From positions 1 to 12,182 of the forward strand of contig DATKCJ010000446.1 in assembly GCA_035513275.1 (NCBI GenBank): a stretch of 12,182 nt of DNA. Direction: 5' to 3'. Below the pieces are notes generated by a model. The model did not search any database. It worked only from the letters and a program-made list of their open reading frames with translations, and was not told the DNA's origin. The stretch is from DATKCJ01 sp035513275. Its GTDB lineage: Bacteria > Verrucomicrobiota > Verrucomicrobiia > Opitutales > Opitutaceae. Below, piece after piece: positions 1 through 6,911 of the stretch; within the stretch, counting starts at the first letter, position 1; the number at the start of each line of letters is the position of its first letter. The translations under genes were made by a program, and so were the position numbers.

Positions 1-54
1 CATGAGTGTGTGCGAGGAACTCTATCCAACCTTCGCGCGTCGCCAGACGTTTGG

Positions 55-114
55 GGTAGGAGCCCGCTTGCGGGCGATTCCGGATCAGCAATCGCCCGCA
101 AGCGGGCTCCTACC
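55..114. repeat. REPIN-like element A: two GTAG-headed REP units in inverted orientation
   Basis: Bases 55-79 and 90-114 are perfect reverse complements (25 bp) around a 10-nt spacer. Each arm holds its own smaller palindrome, GCCCGC-TT-GCGGGC at 62-75 with its mirror in the other arm, preceded by a GTAG head at 56-59 and closed by CTAC at 110-113. A head tetranucleotide, an imperfect palindrome and an inverted partner is the architecture of REP doublets (REPINs) mobilised by RAYT transposases, as in Pseudomonas and the GTAG elements of Stenotrophomonas. No RAYT gene is in the window. It sits 27 nt upstream of the menF start, so it would be in or next to the menF leader and could fold strongly in RNA. 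The structure is read directly; the REPIN assignment is by analogy. Confidence 0.8.
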
Positions 115-140
115 TTCGGAGAGTTTCGCCTAGGCGCGCC

Positions 141-1568
141 ATGGAGGTCCTGCCGCTAAGCCCCACGCAGGAAGGCTCGCCCGAGGCGTTTGGGATGTTC
201 CTCGGGATTGTGCGAGACCTTGCGCGGAGCGATGGCCGACCGAGGCTCGTAAGCATTACCCTTGAAACGGATCGGCTTGATCCGCTCGCGGTGCTCGGGT
301 CGATCCACGAGGAGCGCGAGCTGCATTTCTACTGCGAGCGCCCGGACCGCGATCTCGCCGTCGGCGCTGCTGAGTGTGCGATCGCCGCGTCGTTCGAGGG
401 AGCGTCGCGCTTCGCGGATGCGTCGGCGTTCGTGCGCGACGTGCTCGACCGGACGATCGCTGTGGGCGATGTGGATCTGCCGTTCGGCGGACCGCACTTT
501 TTCGCGACGTTCGGCTTCAGCGATGTCGCCGCGAGCGGCGCAGCGTTCCCATCGGCACGCGTTTTCGTGCCTTGCTGGCAGGTCGCGCGCGACGGAGATC
601 GCAGCGTTGCAGTTGCGAATGCGCTCATCGCGCCCGATGCGGACATCGAGGCGATCGCTGCGCGGATCCTGCGGGCGCATGCGACGTTCTCGGAATTCGA
701 CTACTCGCGCGCAACGTCGTCAGCCGGCGCGAAAGCGGGAGTGGCCGAGAGCGAGGTCGGCGCGGCCGACTGGTTCAAGGCTGGGATCGGCAAGGCAACA
801 GGCGCCATCGAAACGGGAGAATTTGAAAAGATCGTGCTCGCGCGCGCTAAGGACTTGCTGGCGGGCGCGGCATTCGATCCGCCCGAAGTGTTGAACGGTC
901 TTCGCGCGCGCTTTCCGAACTGCTTTGCGTTCTCCGTTGGCAACGGCGAAGGATCGGCGTTCATCGGCGCGAGTCCGGAGAAGCTGATCCGCGCGCGCGG
1001 CGGCCGGCTCGAGACCGAGGCGCTCGCCGGCTCGGCACCACGCGGCCGGACTGCCGCCGAGGATGCGGCGCTGGCGACCGGCTTGCTGCGCAGCGAGAAG
1101 GACCTGCGCGAACACGCGATCGTGCTCGATTCGATCCGCCGCCGGCTCGCGCGCTGCGGGATCGCGATGGACGAACCCGGCAAGCCGCGCGTGCGGCAGC
1201 TCTCGAACGTGCAGCACTTGCTTACACCCGTGACGGCCACGGCCACGGCGGGCACCGACCTGTTCCGAATCGTCGGCGAACTGCATCCAACACCGGCGGT
1301 GGGCGGCACGCCGCGCGAGGCAGCAGTGCGCCGGATCGCGGAACTCGAGCCTTTCGAGCGCGGACTCTACGCAGGCGCGATCGGGTGGGTGGATCACCGC
1401 GGCGACGGGGAGTTTTTTGTCGGAATCCGCTCGGCCATTGTCGAAGGACCGAAGGCGCGCCTGTTCGCCGGGGCTGGGGTTGTGCGCGGTTCCGATCCGG
1501 ACAAGGAATTTGCCGAGACCGACCTGAAGTTTGCGGCTTTGCGGGATGCCTTGCTTGGCGTAGGCTGA
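141..1568 (+). CDS. menF: Isochorismate synthase MenF
   Basis: Converts chorismate to isochorismate, the first committed step of menaquinone synthesis, in the cytoplasm; Mg-dependent. The 475-residue protein has the chorismate-binding fold in its C-terminal half (about 210-470), with the family signatures in order: FEKIVLAR (228-235, Lys230 in the place of the catalytic base), FIGASPEKL (274-282), LETEALAGSAPRG (290-302), SEKDLREH (318-325), LSNVQHLLTPV (354-364), LHPTPAVGGTP (381-391) and GSDPDKEFAETDLK (450-463, metal-binding Glu region). The N-terminal 200 residues are variable, as usual. Anthranilate synthase component I and salicylate synthase share the fold; the menD gene 7 nt downstream decides for MenF. 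No clear Shine-Dalgarno precedes the ATG, and a GGAG lies too far away (about 20 nt), so the start is the first plausible ATG after the upstream repeat. Confidence 0.93.
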   Translation: MEVLPLSPTQEGSPEAFGMFLGIVRDLARSDGRPRLVSITLETDRLDPLAVLGSIHEERELHFYCERPDRDLAVGAAECAIAASFEGASRFADASAFVRDVLDRTIAVGDVDLPFGGPHFFATFGFSDVAASGAAFPSARVFVPCWQVARDGDRSVAVANALIAPDADIEAIAARILRAHATFSEFDYSRATSSAGAKAGVAESEVGAADWFKAGIGKATGAIETGEFEKIVLARAKDLLAGAAFDPPEVLNGLRARFPNCFAFSVGNGEGSAFIGASPEKLIRARGGRLETEALAGSAPRGRTAAEDAALATGLLRSEKDLREHAIVLDSIRRRLARCGIAMDEPGKPRVRQLSNVQHLLTPVTATATAGTDLFRIVGELHPTPAVGGTPREAAVRRIAELEPFERGLYAGAIGWVDHRGDGEFFVGIRSAIVEGPKARLFAGAGVVRGSDPDKEFAETDLKFAALRDALLGVG

Positions 1569-1575
1569 CCGCTGC

Positions 1576-3309
1576 ATGGAGCCGCAACTCGACTTCCGGA
1601 ACACGAACGCCCTCTGGGGCAGTGTGCTTGTCGAGACGCTCGTCCGCTGTGGGCTGAGACACGTGGTCATCTCTCCCGGCTCACGCTCGACTCCGCTCAC
1701 GACAGCGTTCGCGCGGCATTCGGCGGTGGAGTCGATCCCGGTCCTCGACGAGCGCTCGGCGGCGTTTCTCGCGCTCGGGCTCGCGAAACAGACGCGGCTT
1801 CCGGTTGCACTCGTCTGCACAAGCGGCACGGCCGGTGCGAACTACTTTCCGGCGGTCATCGAGGCGTTCGAAAGTGGCGTGCCGTTGCTCCTTTTCACGG
1901 CAGACCGGCCGCCGGAGACGCGCGACTGTGCATCGGGCCAGACGATCGACCAGCACCGACTCTACGGAAACTTTCCGGTGTGGCAGCACGAGTTCGCTGT
2001 GCCTGAGGCCTCGGTCGCGATGCTCCGCTACCTGAGGCAGACTATGCGCCACGCTTGGGACCAGGCTTCTGCAGGCGGACCTGTGCACTTGAACTGCCCG
2101 TTCCGCGATCCGCTGCCGCCGCTGCCGGACGGCACGGCGACTGGACTCGCTGCGGCGAACATTGAGCCTGATTTCTTCGACTCGCCGGAGCCGGGCGCGA
2201 CGCGACCAGCAGCGTGGGAGGTTCCGCAGGCGTGGCTCGACGAGCCAAAGGGCATCATCGTCGCGGGACCGAGCGTCCCGCGCGAAGCCGCCGTGTTCGC
2301 GCAAAAGGTCGCCGAGCTTTCGAAGGCGCTCGGCTGGCCGTTGCTCGCCGACGCGCTCTCTCCGGTGCGTCACCACGAGTGCGGTGCTAGTCCGGTTTGC
2401 GGGTTCGAGGCGATTGTGCGTTCGAAGGAGCTAGCTCAAACGCTCGCGCCGCGCGGAGTCGTGTCGATCGGCGGCTGGCCTGTGAGCAAGAATCTCCGTG
2501 AATGGATCGGCGAGCTCGATGCGCACGTTTGGATTGTGTCTCCCTCGGCGCGAAATCTCGACGCGATGCACACGAGAGCGACTCACATTGCGGCTTCAAT
2601 CGAAGATGTGATGATGCCGGACAGGGTGGGGGGCATCGAGTGGCCCGCACGCTGGCACGCTGCCGAGGCGGTGGTGCAGAGGCATTTCGACGCGGCGTTT
2701 TCAGCGGTGCACGACTTGTTCGAGCCGAAGATTTCGCGCGAGATGCCTTCGATGCTAGCGCCGGGCACGCCGGTCTTCGTGGCCAGCAGCATGCCCGTGC
2801 GCGATGTGGAGTATTTCTGGCCGGCGAGGGACAAGCGTCACCGGATGTTTTTCAACCGCGGCGCAAACGGGATCGACGGCACGCTCTCGACCGCACTCGG
2901 TATCGCCCACGGCGGAGAGCCGACGGTGCTTCTCACCGGCGACCTGGCGCTGCTGCACGATTCGAACGGACTTTTGCACGCGCCGCACTTCCGCGGATCG
3001 CTGACGGTCGTATTGATCAACAACCGCGGCGGCGGGATCTTTGAACACCTGCCGATCGCGCAGTTCGAGCCGCCGTTCGAAAAGTTCTGGGCGACGCCGC
3101 AAGCGGTCGACTTCGCACTGCTCGCTGAGGCGCACGGCGCTGCGCATGTCTATGTGAAGGACTGGAACCACCTTCGCGAACTTGTCGGCAGTCCGGTCCC
3201 AGGGATTCGGATTCTTGAGATTGCGACCGACCGGAAGCGCGACGCTGCGTTTCGACGTCAACTGCTCCATTCCGCGGCGGGGCAAGCCGAGCGCGCGTCG
3301 GTTGGCTAG
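1576..3309 (+). CDS. menD: 2-succinyl-5-enolpyruvyl-6-hydroxy-3-cyclohexene-1-carboxylate synthase MenD
   Basis: Thiamine-diphosphate enzyme that decarboxylates 2-oxoglutarate and adds the succinyl-semialdehyde carbanion to isochorismate, giving SEPHCHC. The 577 residues match the usual MenD length. Visible signatures are VISPGSRSTPL (31-41), DERSAAFLALGLAK (58-71, Glu59 being the likely ThDP-activating glutamate), CTSGTAGANYFPAV (81-94), FTADRPPE (107-114) and GQTIDQHRLYG (121-131). The C-terminal ThDP/Mg motif starts at GDLALLHD (455-462) and ends with NNRGGGIF (482-489). The ATG is 7 nt after the menF stop, so the two are almost certainly cotranscribed and use the isochorismate made by MenF. 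menH and menC, often next in Men operons, do not follow. The stop lies only 6 nt from the stop of a convergent minus-strand gene, leaving no free space for a terminator. Confidence 0.96.
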   Translation: MEPQLDFRNTNALWGSVLVETLVRCGLRHVVISPGSRSTPLTTAFARHSAVESIPVLDERSAAFLALGLAKQTRLPVALVCTSGTAGANYFPAVIEAFESGVPLLLFTADRPPETRDCASGQTIDQHRLYGNFPVWQHEFAVPEASVAMLRYLRQTMRHAWDQASAGGPVHLNCPFRDPLPPLPDGTATGLAAANIEPDFFDSPEPGATRPAAWEVPQAWLDEPKGIIVAGPSVPREAAVFAQKVAELSKALGWPLLADALSPVRHHECGASPVCGFEAIVRSKELAQTLAPRGVVSIGGWPVSKNLREWIGELDAHVWIVSPSARNLDAMHTRATHIAASIEDVMMPDRVGGIEWPARWHAAEAVVQRHFDAAFSAVHDLFEPKISREMPSMLAPGTPVFVASSMPVRDVEYFWPARDKRHRMFFNRGANGIDGTLSTALGIAHGGEPTVLLTGDLALLHDSNGLLHAPHFRGSLTVVLINNRGGGIFEHLPIAQFEPPFEKFWATPQAVDFALLAEAHGAAHVYVKDWNHLRELVGSPVPGIRILEIATDRKRDAAFRRQLLHSAAGQAERASVG

Positions 3310-3315
3310 GCTTCC

Positions 3316-3816
3316 TCAGCCATGCCGCGTCAGTTGCCGCAACCGCGCATGCATCGCCTTGCCGGGATCCTTCCCGGCTGCGCGCATGCACCGTTCGATC
3401 TCAGTGCGGAAACGCGGGTCGCGCCGAAACCGCCACATCGCCGACAGCGCCCACGCGCGGACAATCACTCGGCGGTCTTCGAAGCACTTCAGGAGAAAAC
3501 AAAACAGGATCTCGCGTTCCGCCTCGGGACAATCCACACGTGCGAAAAGCTGGCAGAGGATCAGTCGTGCGGCCCAGTGGCGTGAAACATCGAGGTTCCT
3601 TGCTACGATCTCGATCTCGCGAACACCTAGCACGCCTTCTTCGGCGGCGGCCTTCAGGATCCAGACGGCGCGCCATGCCGTGTCCTCTTCGAGCACCTCG
3701 AGCAATGTCGCGACTGCTGCGAGGAATCCTGGAGCGTCGCGATTCCGCGCGTAAAGCTCACACAGCGTGGCAACCGTCGTGTCTTCCGATTCGATGATTC
3801 CCTGCCAAAGTTGCAC
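3316..3816 (-). CDS. Hypothetical all-helical protein, HEAT-repeat-like
   Basis: I do not recognise this 166-residue protein. It reads as successive amphipathic helices: 12-24, 31-43, 46-60, 66-90, 98-112, 115-130 and 136-162. Positions such as DTAWRAVWILKAAAEE (45-60) and VIVRAWALSAMWRF (117-130) resemble the paired helices of HEAT-like solenoids, which mostly act as protein-binding scaffolds. There is no signal peptide or membrane segment. The start is GTG at 3814-3816; no in-frame ATG, GTG or TTG lies between it and the kup stop 37 nt upstream, but no good ribosome site is visible either. Same strand and short gap suggest cotranscription with kup. The reading frame is supported by a conserved-looking helix pattern and by filling the kup-menD gap exactly. 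Function unknown. Confidence 0.72.
   Translation of the reverse strand: MQLWQGIIESEDTTVATLCELYARNRDAPGFLAAVATLLEVLEEDTAWRAVWILKAAAEEGVLGVREIEIVARNLDVSRHWAARLILCQLFARVDCPEAEREILFCFLLKCFEDRRVIVRAWALSAMWRFRRDPRFRTEIERCMRAAGKDPGKAMHARLRQLTRHG
3347..3389. other. Nested inverted repeat near the menD end, inside the convergent gene
   Basis: GCCGGG (3361-3366) and CCCGGC (3373-3378) form a 6-bp stem with a 6-nt loop, flanked by a second GCATGC pair (3347-3352 and 3384-3389). It begins 38 nt after the menD stop and lies in the last codons of the minus-strand gene. Because menD and that gene end 6 nt apart, a 3' end for menD mRNA would have to form inside the opposing gene, and this is the nearest structured site. 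There is no T-run, so it is not a classical intrinsic terminator; it may simply be coding sequence. Confidence 0.3.
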
Positions 3817-3853
3817 TTTCGTGATGTCGGGGCGAAGCGAACCTCTAGCCTCG

Positions 3854-5743
3854 CTACAACTGAATCGGCAACCCCACCTCGATGATTTGCATCGGCGGCA
3901 GGTTGTAGTAGTCGCGCACGGTGCGCGCGTTCCGGCTGAGGAACGCGTAGTAGTGTTTCTGCCACTGGGGCATTCGCGCAGTTCCCTGTGCGATGATCAT
4001 CTCGCGGTTGAAGTAGTAGGTCGCTTCCGCGAGCTTCACCGGCACGCCCGTGCTGCGTATCTCCTCCATGATCGCCGAGACGTCGGGCGACTCCATGTAG
4101 CCGTAGCGCGCGATGGCCCTCCAGACTCCCTCGCCGATCTCGCGCACGTTGAGGCGCTCGGGGGCGGGCACCGTGGGAACTTCGTCGGTGACGATGCTCA
4201 GCAGGACAACAGTCTCGTGCAGCACCTTGTTCGCCTTCACATGGTGGAGGAGCACGAGCGGCGTGCCGGAAGGATTGCCCGCCATGAACACCGAGGTTCC
4301 CCGCACGCGGGAAATGCGTTCGCTGCCTGCGATGTTTCGAAGCTCGTCCTCCGTGATCTCATTCGCGTAGACGCGCTTGAAGATCTCCTGCTTGCCTTTC
4401 TTCCACGTGTGCATCGTGGCCATCATTCCGACGGCAATCGCGATCGGGAACCAGCCGCCGTCGAAAAGTTTTGGCAGGTTCGAGGAAAAAAGGAGCACGT
4501 CGAATATCAGAAAGAGAGTTGTCAGGCCTAGCGCGCCAAGGATAGGCCATTTCCAATTATGGATGAGCACGTTGAAAAACGCGATCGTGGTGACGACCAT
4601 CGTGCCCGTGACGGCGATGCCGTAGGCCGCGGCGAGGTTGTTGCTCGAGCGGAACATGAGGACTGTTAACAGCGAGCCGACTGCGAGGAGCGTGTTCACA
4701 AGGGGCAGGTAGATTTGCCCGGACTGATCCGGATTCGTGTAGCGGACCAACAGGCGGGGGAAGTAGCCGAGTTGGATCGCCTGCCGGGTGAGCGAGAAGG
4801 TGCCGGAAATCATCGCCTGGCTCGCGATGATCGCCGCCATGATCGAAAGTCCGGTGAGCACGAGCCGCGCGGAGCCCTCCGGCACGAGCGCGAAAAATGG
4901 GTTGGTCGGGTCGTGCGGGTGCGCGAGCGCGTAGGCGCCCTGGCCAAAGTAGTTCAACACGAGTCCGGGAAATGCGCCGAAATACCAGGCCCGCGCAATC
5001 GCTTTGCGACCGAAGTGTCCCATGTCCGCGTAGAGCGCTTCCGCGCCGGTGATCACGAGCACGACCGCGCCGAGCAGCGGGATCGCGTCGGTCGGGTGGT
5101 TGAGCAGCAGCTTCACGCCATACATCGGATTGAGCGCGGCTAACACCTGCGGCGCCTGCGCGAGATTCCAGAGGCCGAGCCCGCCGAGCACGATGAACCA
5201 CACGCACATCGCCGGACCGAAGATGCGTCCGATCGCCTTCGTGCCCGATCTTTGAAACGCGAACAAACCGGCGAGGACCACGCATGCGATCAGCATCACG
5301 TGCTTTTCCGTGATGTCCGGGTTGAAGCTTTTCAGACCCTCAGCCGCGCCGAGCACGGAGATCGCCGGGGTGATGATGCCGTCGCCGTAGAGCAGGGCCG
5401 CACCGAAAAGGATCAGGAGGGTGAGCTTGCCGATTCCGGCGCCAGCTTTGCCCCGGCCCTGACTGCTGAGCGCGAGAAGCGCGAAGATCCCGCCTTCGCC
5501 GCGGTTGTCGGCGCGAGTGACAAACGTCAGGTATTTGATGACGACTTCGAACACGAGAGCCCAGAACACGAGCGAAAGCGCACCGAGAACACCCTCGGTG
5601 CGCTCCACATCCGGCAGCGCGTGGAGGCACTCGCGCAACGCGTAGAGCGGGCTAGTCCCTATGTCCCCAAACACCACCCCGAGTGCGCCCAAGGCGAGGG
5701 CCGATCGCGTCGCGTTTCCTTCGGAGCCGGGTTGTGTCGACAT
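3854..5743 (-). CDS. kup: Kup-family low-affinity potassium transporter (K+/H+ symport)
   Basis: Inner-membrane potassium uptake protein of the KUP/HAK/KT family, moving K+ with protons. The chosen ATG (5741-5743) gives 629 residues, close to the roughly 620 of E. coli Kup, and places the conserved VVFGDIGTSPLYALRE (23-38, with Asp27) near the N terminus as expected. The longer frame back to 5914 would add 57 charged, low-quality residues overlapping the menB start and is rejected. Further family motifs are RADNRGEGGIFALLAL, DGIITPAISVLGAAEGL, YADMGHFGRKAIARAWYF and NYFGQGAYAL. About twelve hydrophobic segments are followed by a soluble C-terminal domain of about 170 residues that starts near the MHTWKKGKQE stretch. 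It is divergent from menB, and a small helical-protein gene follows 37 nt downstream. No ydaO-type riboswitch fits in the 140-nt leader region. Confidence 0.95.
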   Translation of the reverse strand: MSTQPGSEGNATRSALALGALGVVFGDIGTSPLYALRECLHALPDVERTEGVLGALSLVFWALVFEVVIKYLTFVTRADNRGEGGIFALLALSSQGRGKAGAGIGKLTLLILFGAALLYGDGIITPAISVLGAAEGLKSFNPDITEKHVMLIACVVLAGLFAFQRSGTKAIGRIFGPAMCVWFIVLGGLGLWNLAQAPQVLAALNPMYGVKLLLNHPTDAIPLLGAVVLVITGAEALYADMGHFGRKAIARAWYFGAFPGLVLNYFGQGAYALAHPHDPTNPFFALVPEGSARLVLTGLSIMAAIIASQAMISGTFSLTRQAIQLGYFPRLLVRYTNPDQSGQIYLPLVNTLLAVGSLLTVLMFRSSNNLAAAYGIAVTGTMVVTTIAFFNVLIHNWKWPILGALGLTTLFLIFDVLLFSSNLPKLFDGGWFPIAIAVGMMATMHTWKKGKQEIFKRVYANEITEDELRNIAGSERISRVRGTSVFMAGNPSGTPLVLLHHVKANKVLHETVVLLSIVTDEVPTVPAPERLNVREIGEGVWRAIARYGYMESPDVSAIMEEIRSTGVPVKLAEATYYFNREMIIAQGTARMPQWQKHYYAFLSRNARTVRDYYNLPPMQIIEVGLPIQL

Positions 5744-5883
5744 GGCGTGAGGCGGCGGACGCCGCCAAAACGCCGGGGAAGCTATCGGACGTTCCGCGAA
5801 TCCCCAAGAAGTTTCACCAGTCGGGATCAACCGCTTGATGAACGGGTGCTTGCCGCGGCCGTGGGCCGTTCTATCGTGGCGGC
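5744..5883. promoter_or_regulatory. Divergent kup/menB intergenic region with a kup-leader hairpin
   Basis: These 140 nt must hold the promoters for both kup (leftward) and menB (rightward). I could not find a convincing -35/-10 pair for either gene. The clearest structure is GGCGGCG (5751-5757) pairing with CGCCGCC (5760-5766), a 7-bp G+C stem with a 2-nt loop. In kup mRNA it would end only 7 nt before the ATG, over the place where a ribosome site would be. That could limit kup translation, but no alternative pairing or ligand-binding fold is visible. Confidence 0.4.
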
Positions 5884-6717
5884 ATGCCCGTTGCGTGGAC
5901 CACGGCGAAGACATTCGAGGACATCCTTTACCAGAAGGCGGGCGGCGTCGCGAAGGTGACGATCAACCGGCCGCAGGTGCGAAACGCGTTTCGCCCAAAG
6001 ACGGTCTTTGAGATGTATGACGCGTTTTCCGATGCCCGCGAAGATCCCGCGATCGGCGTCGTGCTTCTCACAGGCGCCGGACCGGCGGCAGACGGGAAAT
6101 ACGCATTCTGCTCTGGCGGCGACCAGGGAGTGCGCGGACACGCGGGATATGTCGGCGACGATGGCGTGCCGCGGCTCAACGTGCTCGATCTGCAGCGCCT
6201 GATTCGCTCGATGCCCAAGGTCGTGATCGCCCTCGTCGCGGGCTACGCGATCGGCGGCGGCCACGTGCTTCACGTCGTGTGCGACCTCACGATCGCAGCG
6301 GACAATGCGATCTTCGGTCAGGTCGGTCCGAAGATGGGAAGCTTCGATGGCGGCTTCGGCTCGAGCTATCTTGCACGGCTCGTCGGGCAGAAAAAGGCGC
6401 GCGAGATCTGGTTCCTTTGCCGGCAATATGGCGCGCAGGAAGCGCTCGACATGGGATTGGTGAACACAGTCGTGCCCGTCGCGGGACTCGAAGAGGAGGG
6501 CCTGAAGTGGGCCGCTGAGATTCTCGAGAAGAGCCCGCTCGCGATTCGTTGTTTGAAGGCCGCGTTCAACGCAGAGACCGACGGCCAGGCGGGCATCCAG
6601 GAACTGGCGGGCAACGCGACGATGCTCTACTACATGACCGAGGAGGCCAAGGAAGGGCACTCGGCCATGCGCGAGAAGCGTAAGCCGGACTTCGGAAAAT
6701 TCCCCTGGCTGCCGTAG
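5884..6717 (+). CDS. menB: 1,4-dihydroxy-2-naphthoyl-CoA synthase MenB
   Basis: Crotonase-fold enzyme that closes the second ring of menaquinone by converting o-succinylbenzoyl-CoA to 1,4-dihydroxy-2-naphthoyl-CoA. The 277-residue length and sequence match classical MenB strongly: FCSGGDQ (75-81, oxyanion-hole region), AGYAIGGGHVLHVVCDL (119-135), FGQVGPKMGSFDGGFG (144-159, with catalytic Ser153 and Asp155), KKAREIWFLCRQYGAQEA, and the C-terminal NATMLYYMTEEAKEG with its active-site Tyr. Gly148 sits where the bicarbonate-dependent MenB class (E. coli type) has Gly rather than Asp, so this enzyme probably uses bound bicarbonate as the catalytic base. It is separated from menF-menD by the opposite-strand kup unit, so it must have its own promoter in 5744-5883. 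It is followed by a REPIN-like repeat and then by unrelated flagellar-type genes. Confidence 0.97.
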   Translation: MPVAWTTAKTFEDILYQKAGGVAKVTINRPQVRNAFRPKTVFEMYDAFSDAREDPAIGVVLLTGAGPAADGKYAFCSGGDQGVRGHAGYVGDDGVPRLNVLDLQRLIRSMPKVVIALVAGYAIGGGHVLHVVCDLTIAADNAIFGQVGPKMGSFDGGFGSSYLARLVGQKKAREIWFLCRQYGAQEALDMGLVNTVVPVAGLEEEGLKWAAEILEKSPLAIRCLKAAFNAETDGQAGIQELAGNATMLYYMTEEAKEGHSAMREKRKPDFGKFPWLP

Positions 6718-6736
6718 GCGGCAGGGGACATCGAGG

Positions 6737-6789
6737 GTAGGGCAGGTCTTTGACCTGCCACGAAACCGCAGGTCAAAGACCTGCGCTAC
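6737..6789. repeat. REPIN-like element B: GTAG-headed inverted pair with GCAGGTC stem
   Basis: A 22-nt arm (6737-6758) and its reverse complement (6768-6789) match at 21 of 22 positions, the single difference being at 6785. The left arm has a GTAG head (6737-6740) and an inner hairpin GGCAGGTC-TTT-GACCTGCC (6741-6759). The right arm has GCAGGTC-AAA-GACCTGC (6768-6784) and ends with CTAC (6786-6789). It lies 20 nt after the menB stop. Architecture equals that of element A, but the stem sequence is different, so it belongs to a separate subfamily. In RNA it would form a strong hairpin at the menB 3' end and may stabilise or end that message; there is no T-run. Confidence 0.8.
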
Positions 6790-6802
6790 GGATGCTGGCG
6801 CG

Positions 6803-6851
6803 TTTGCAGCACCCGGCAAAAATCAGGTCGGGGTAAAGGTTGCCGGGCAAC
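6803..6851. promoter_or_regulatory. Two TTGC/GCAA inverted repeats upstream of the sigma-54 box
   Basis: TTTGC-N8-GCAAA (6803-6820) and GTTGC-CGG-GCAAC (6839-6851) share the same half-site core. Their centres are about 34 bp apart, near three helical turns. They lie roughly 90 and 125 bp upstream of the start point expected from the -24/-12 box, which is where bacterial enhancer-binding proteins usually bind. The symmetry is visible; the role as an activator site is inferred, and short palindromes arise by chance in G+C-rich DNA. Confidence 0.3.
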
Positions 6852-6911
6852 TCGTGCCTAGGCGTGGGGGCTACTGCCTCGCAAGTCGTTGTTTTGCAGA
6901 GAGAGCTCGCT

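Noticed and set aside
55..114. CRISPR repeats or an intrinsic terminator at the inverted repeats
   Set aside because: There is no direct repeat-spacer periodicity and no cas gene. The hairpins lack T-runs, and GTAG heads with inverted partners fit REP elements better.
2..133. Small plus-strand open frame of 43 codons starting at base 2
   Set aside because: It runs through the perfect inverted repeat 55-114, has no family-like sequence and lacks a ribosome site. The CAT at 1-3 could also be the first codon of a leftward gene, but nothing of that gene is visible.
720..1829. Minus-strand frame of 369 codons across menF and menD
   Set aside because: It is antisense to two well-supported genes, with Arg/Ala-rich content and no recognisable domain.
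3767..4531. Long plus-strand frame opposite kup (254 codons)
   Set aside because: It is antisense to the strongly supported kup gene, and its His/Arg-rich composition is typical of a shadow frame in G+C-rich DNA.
3854..5883. c-di-AMP (ydaO-type) riboswitch in the kup leader
   Set aside because: The whole divergent intergenic region is 140 nt and is shared with menB. I see no ydaO-like conserved segments, only one simple hairpin.
5744..5914. Longer kup start at 5914
   Set aside because: The extra 57 residues are charged and not Kup-like, and they would overlap the menB start. The ATG at 5743 gives the normal family length.
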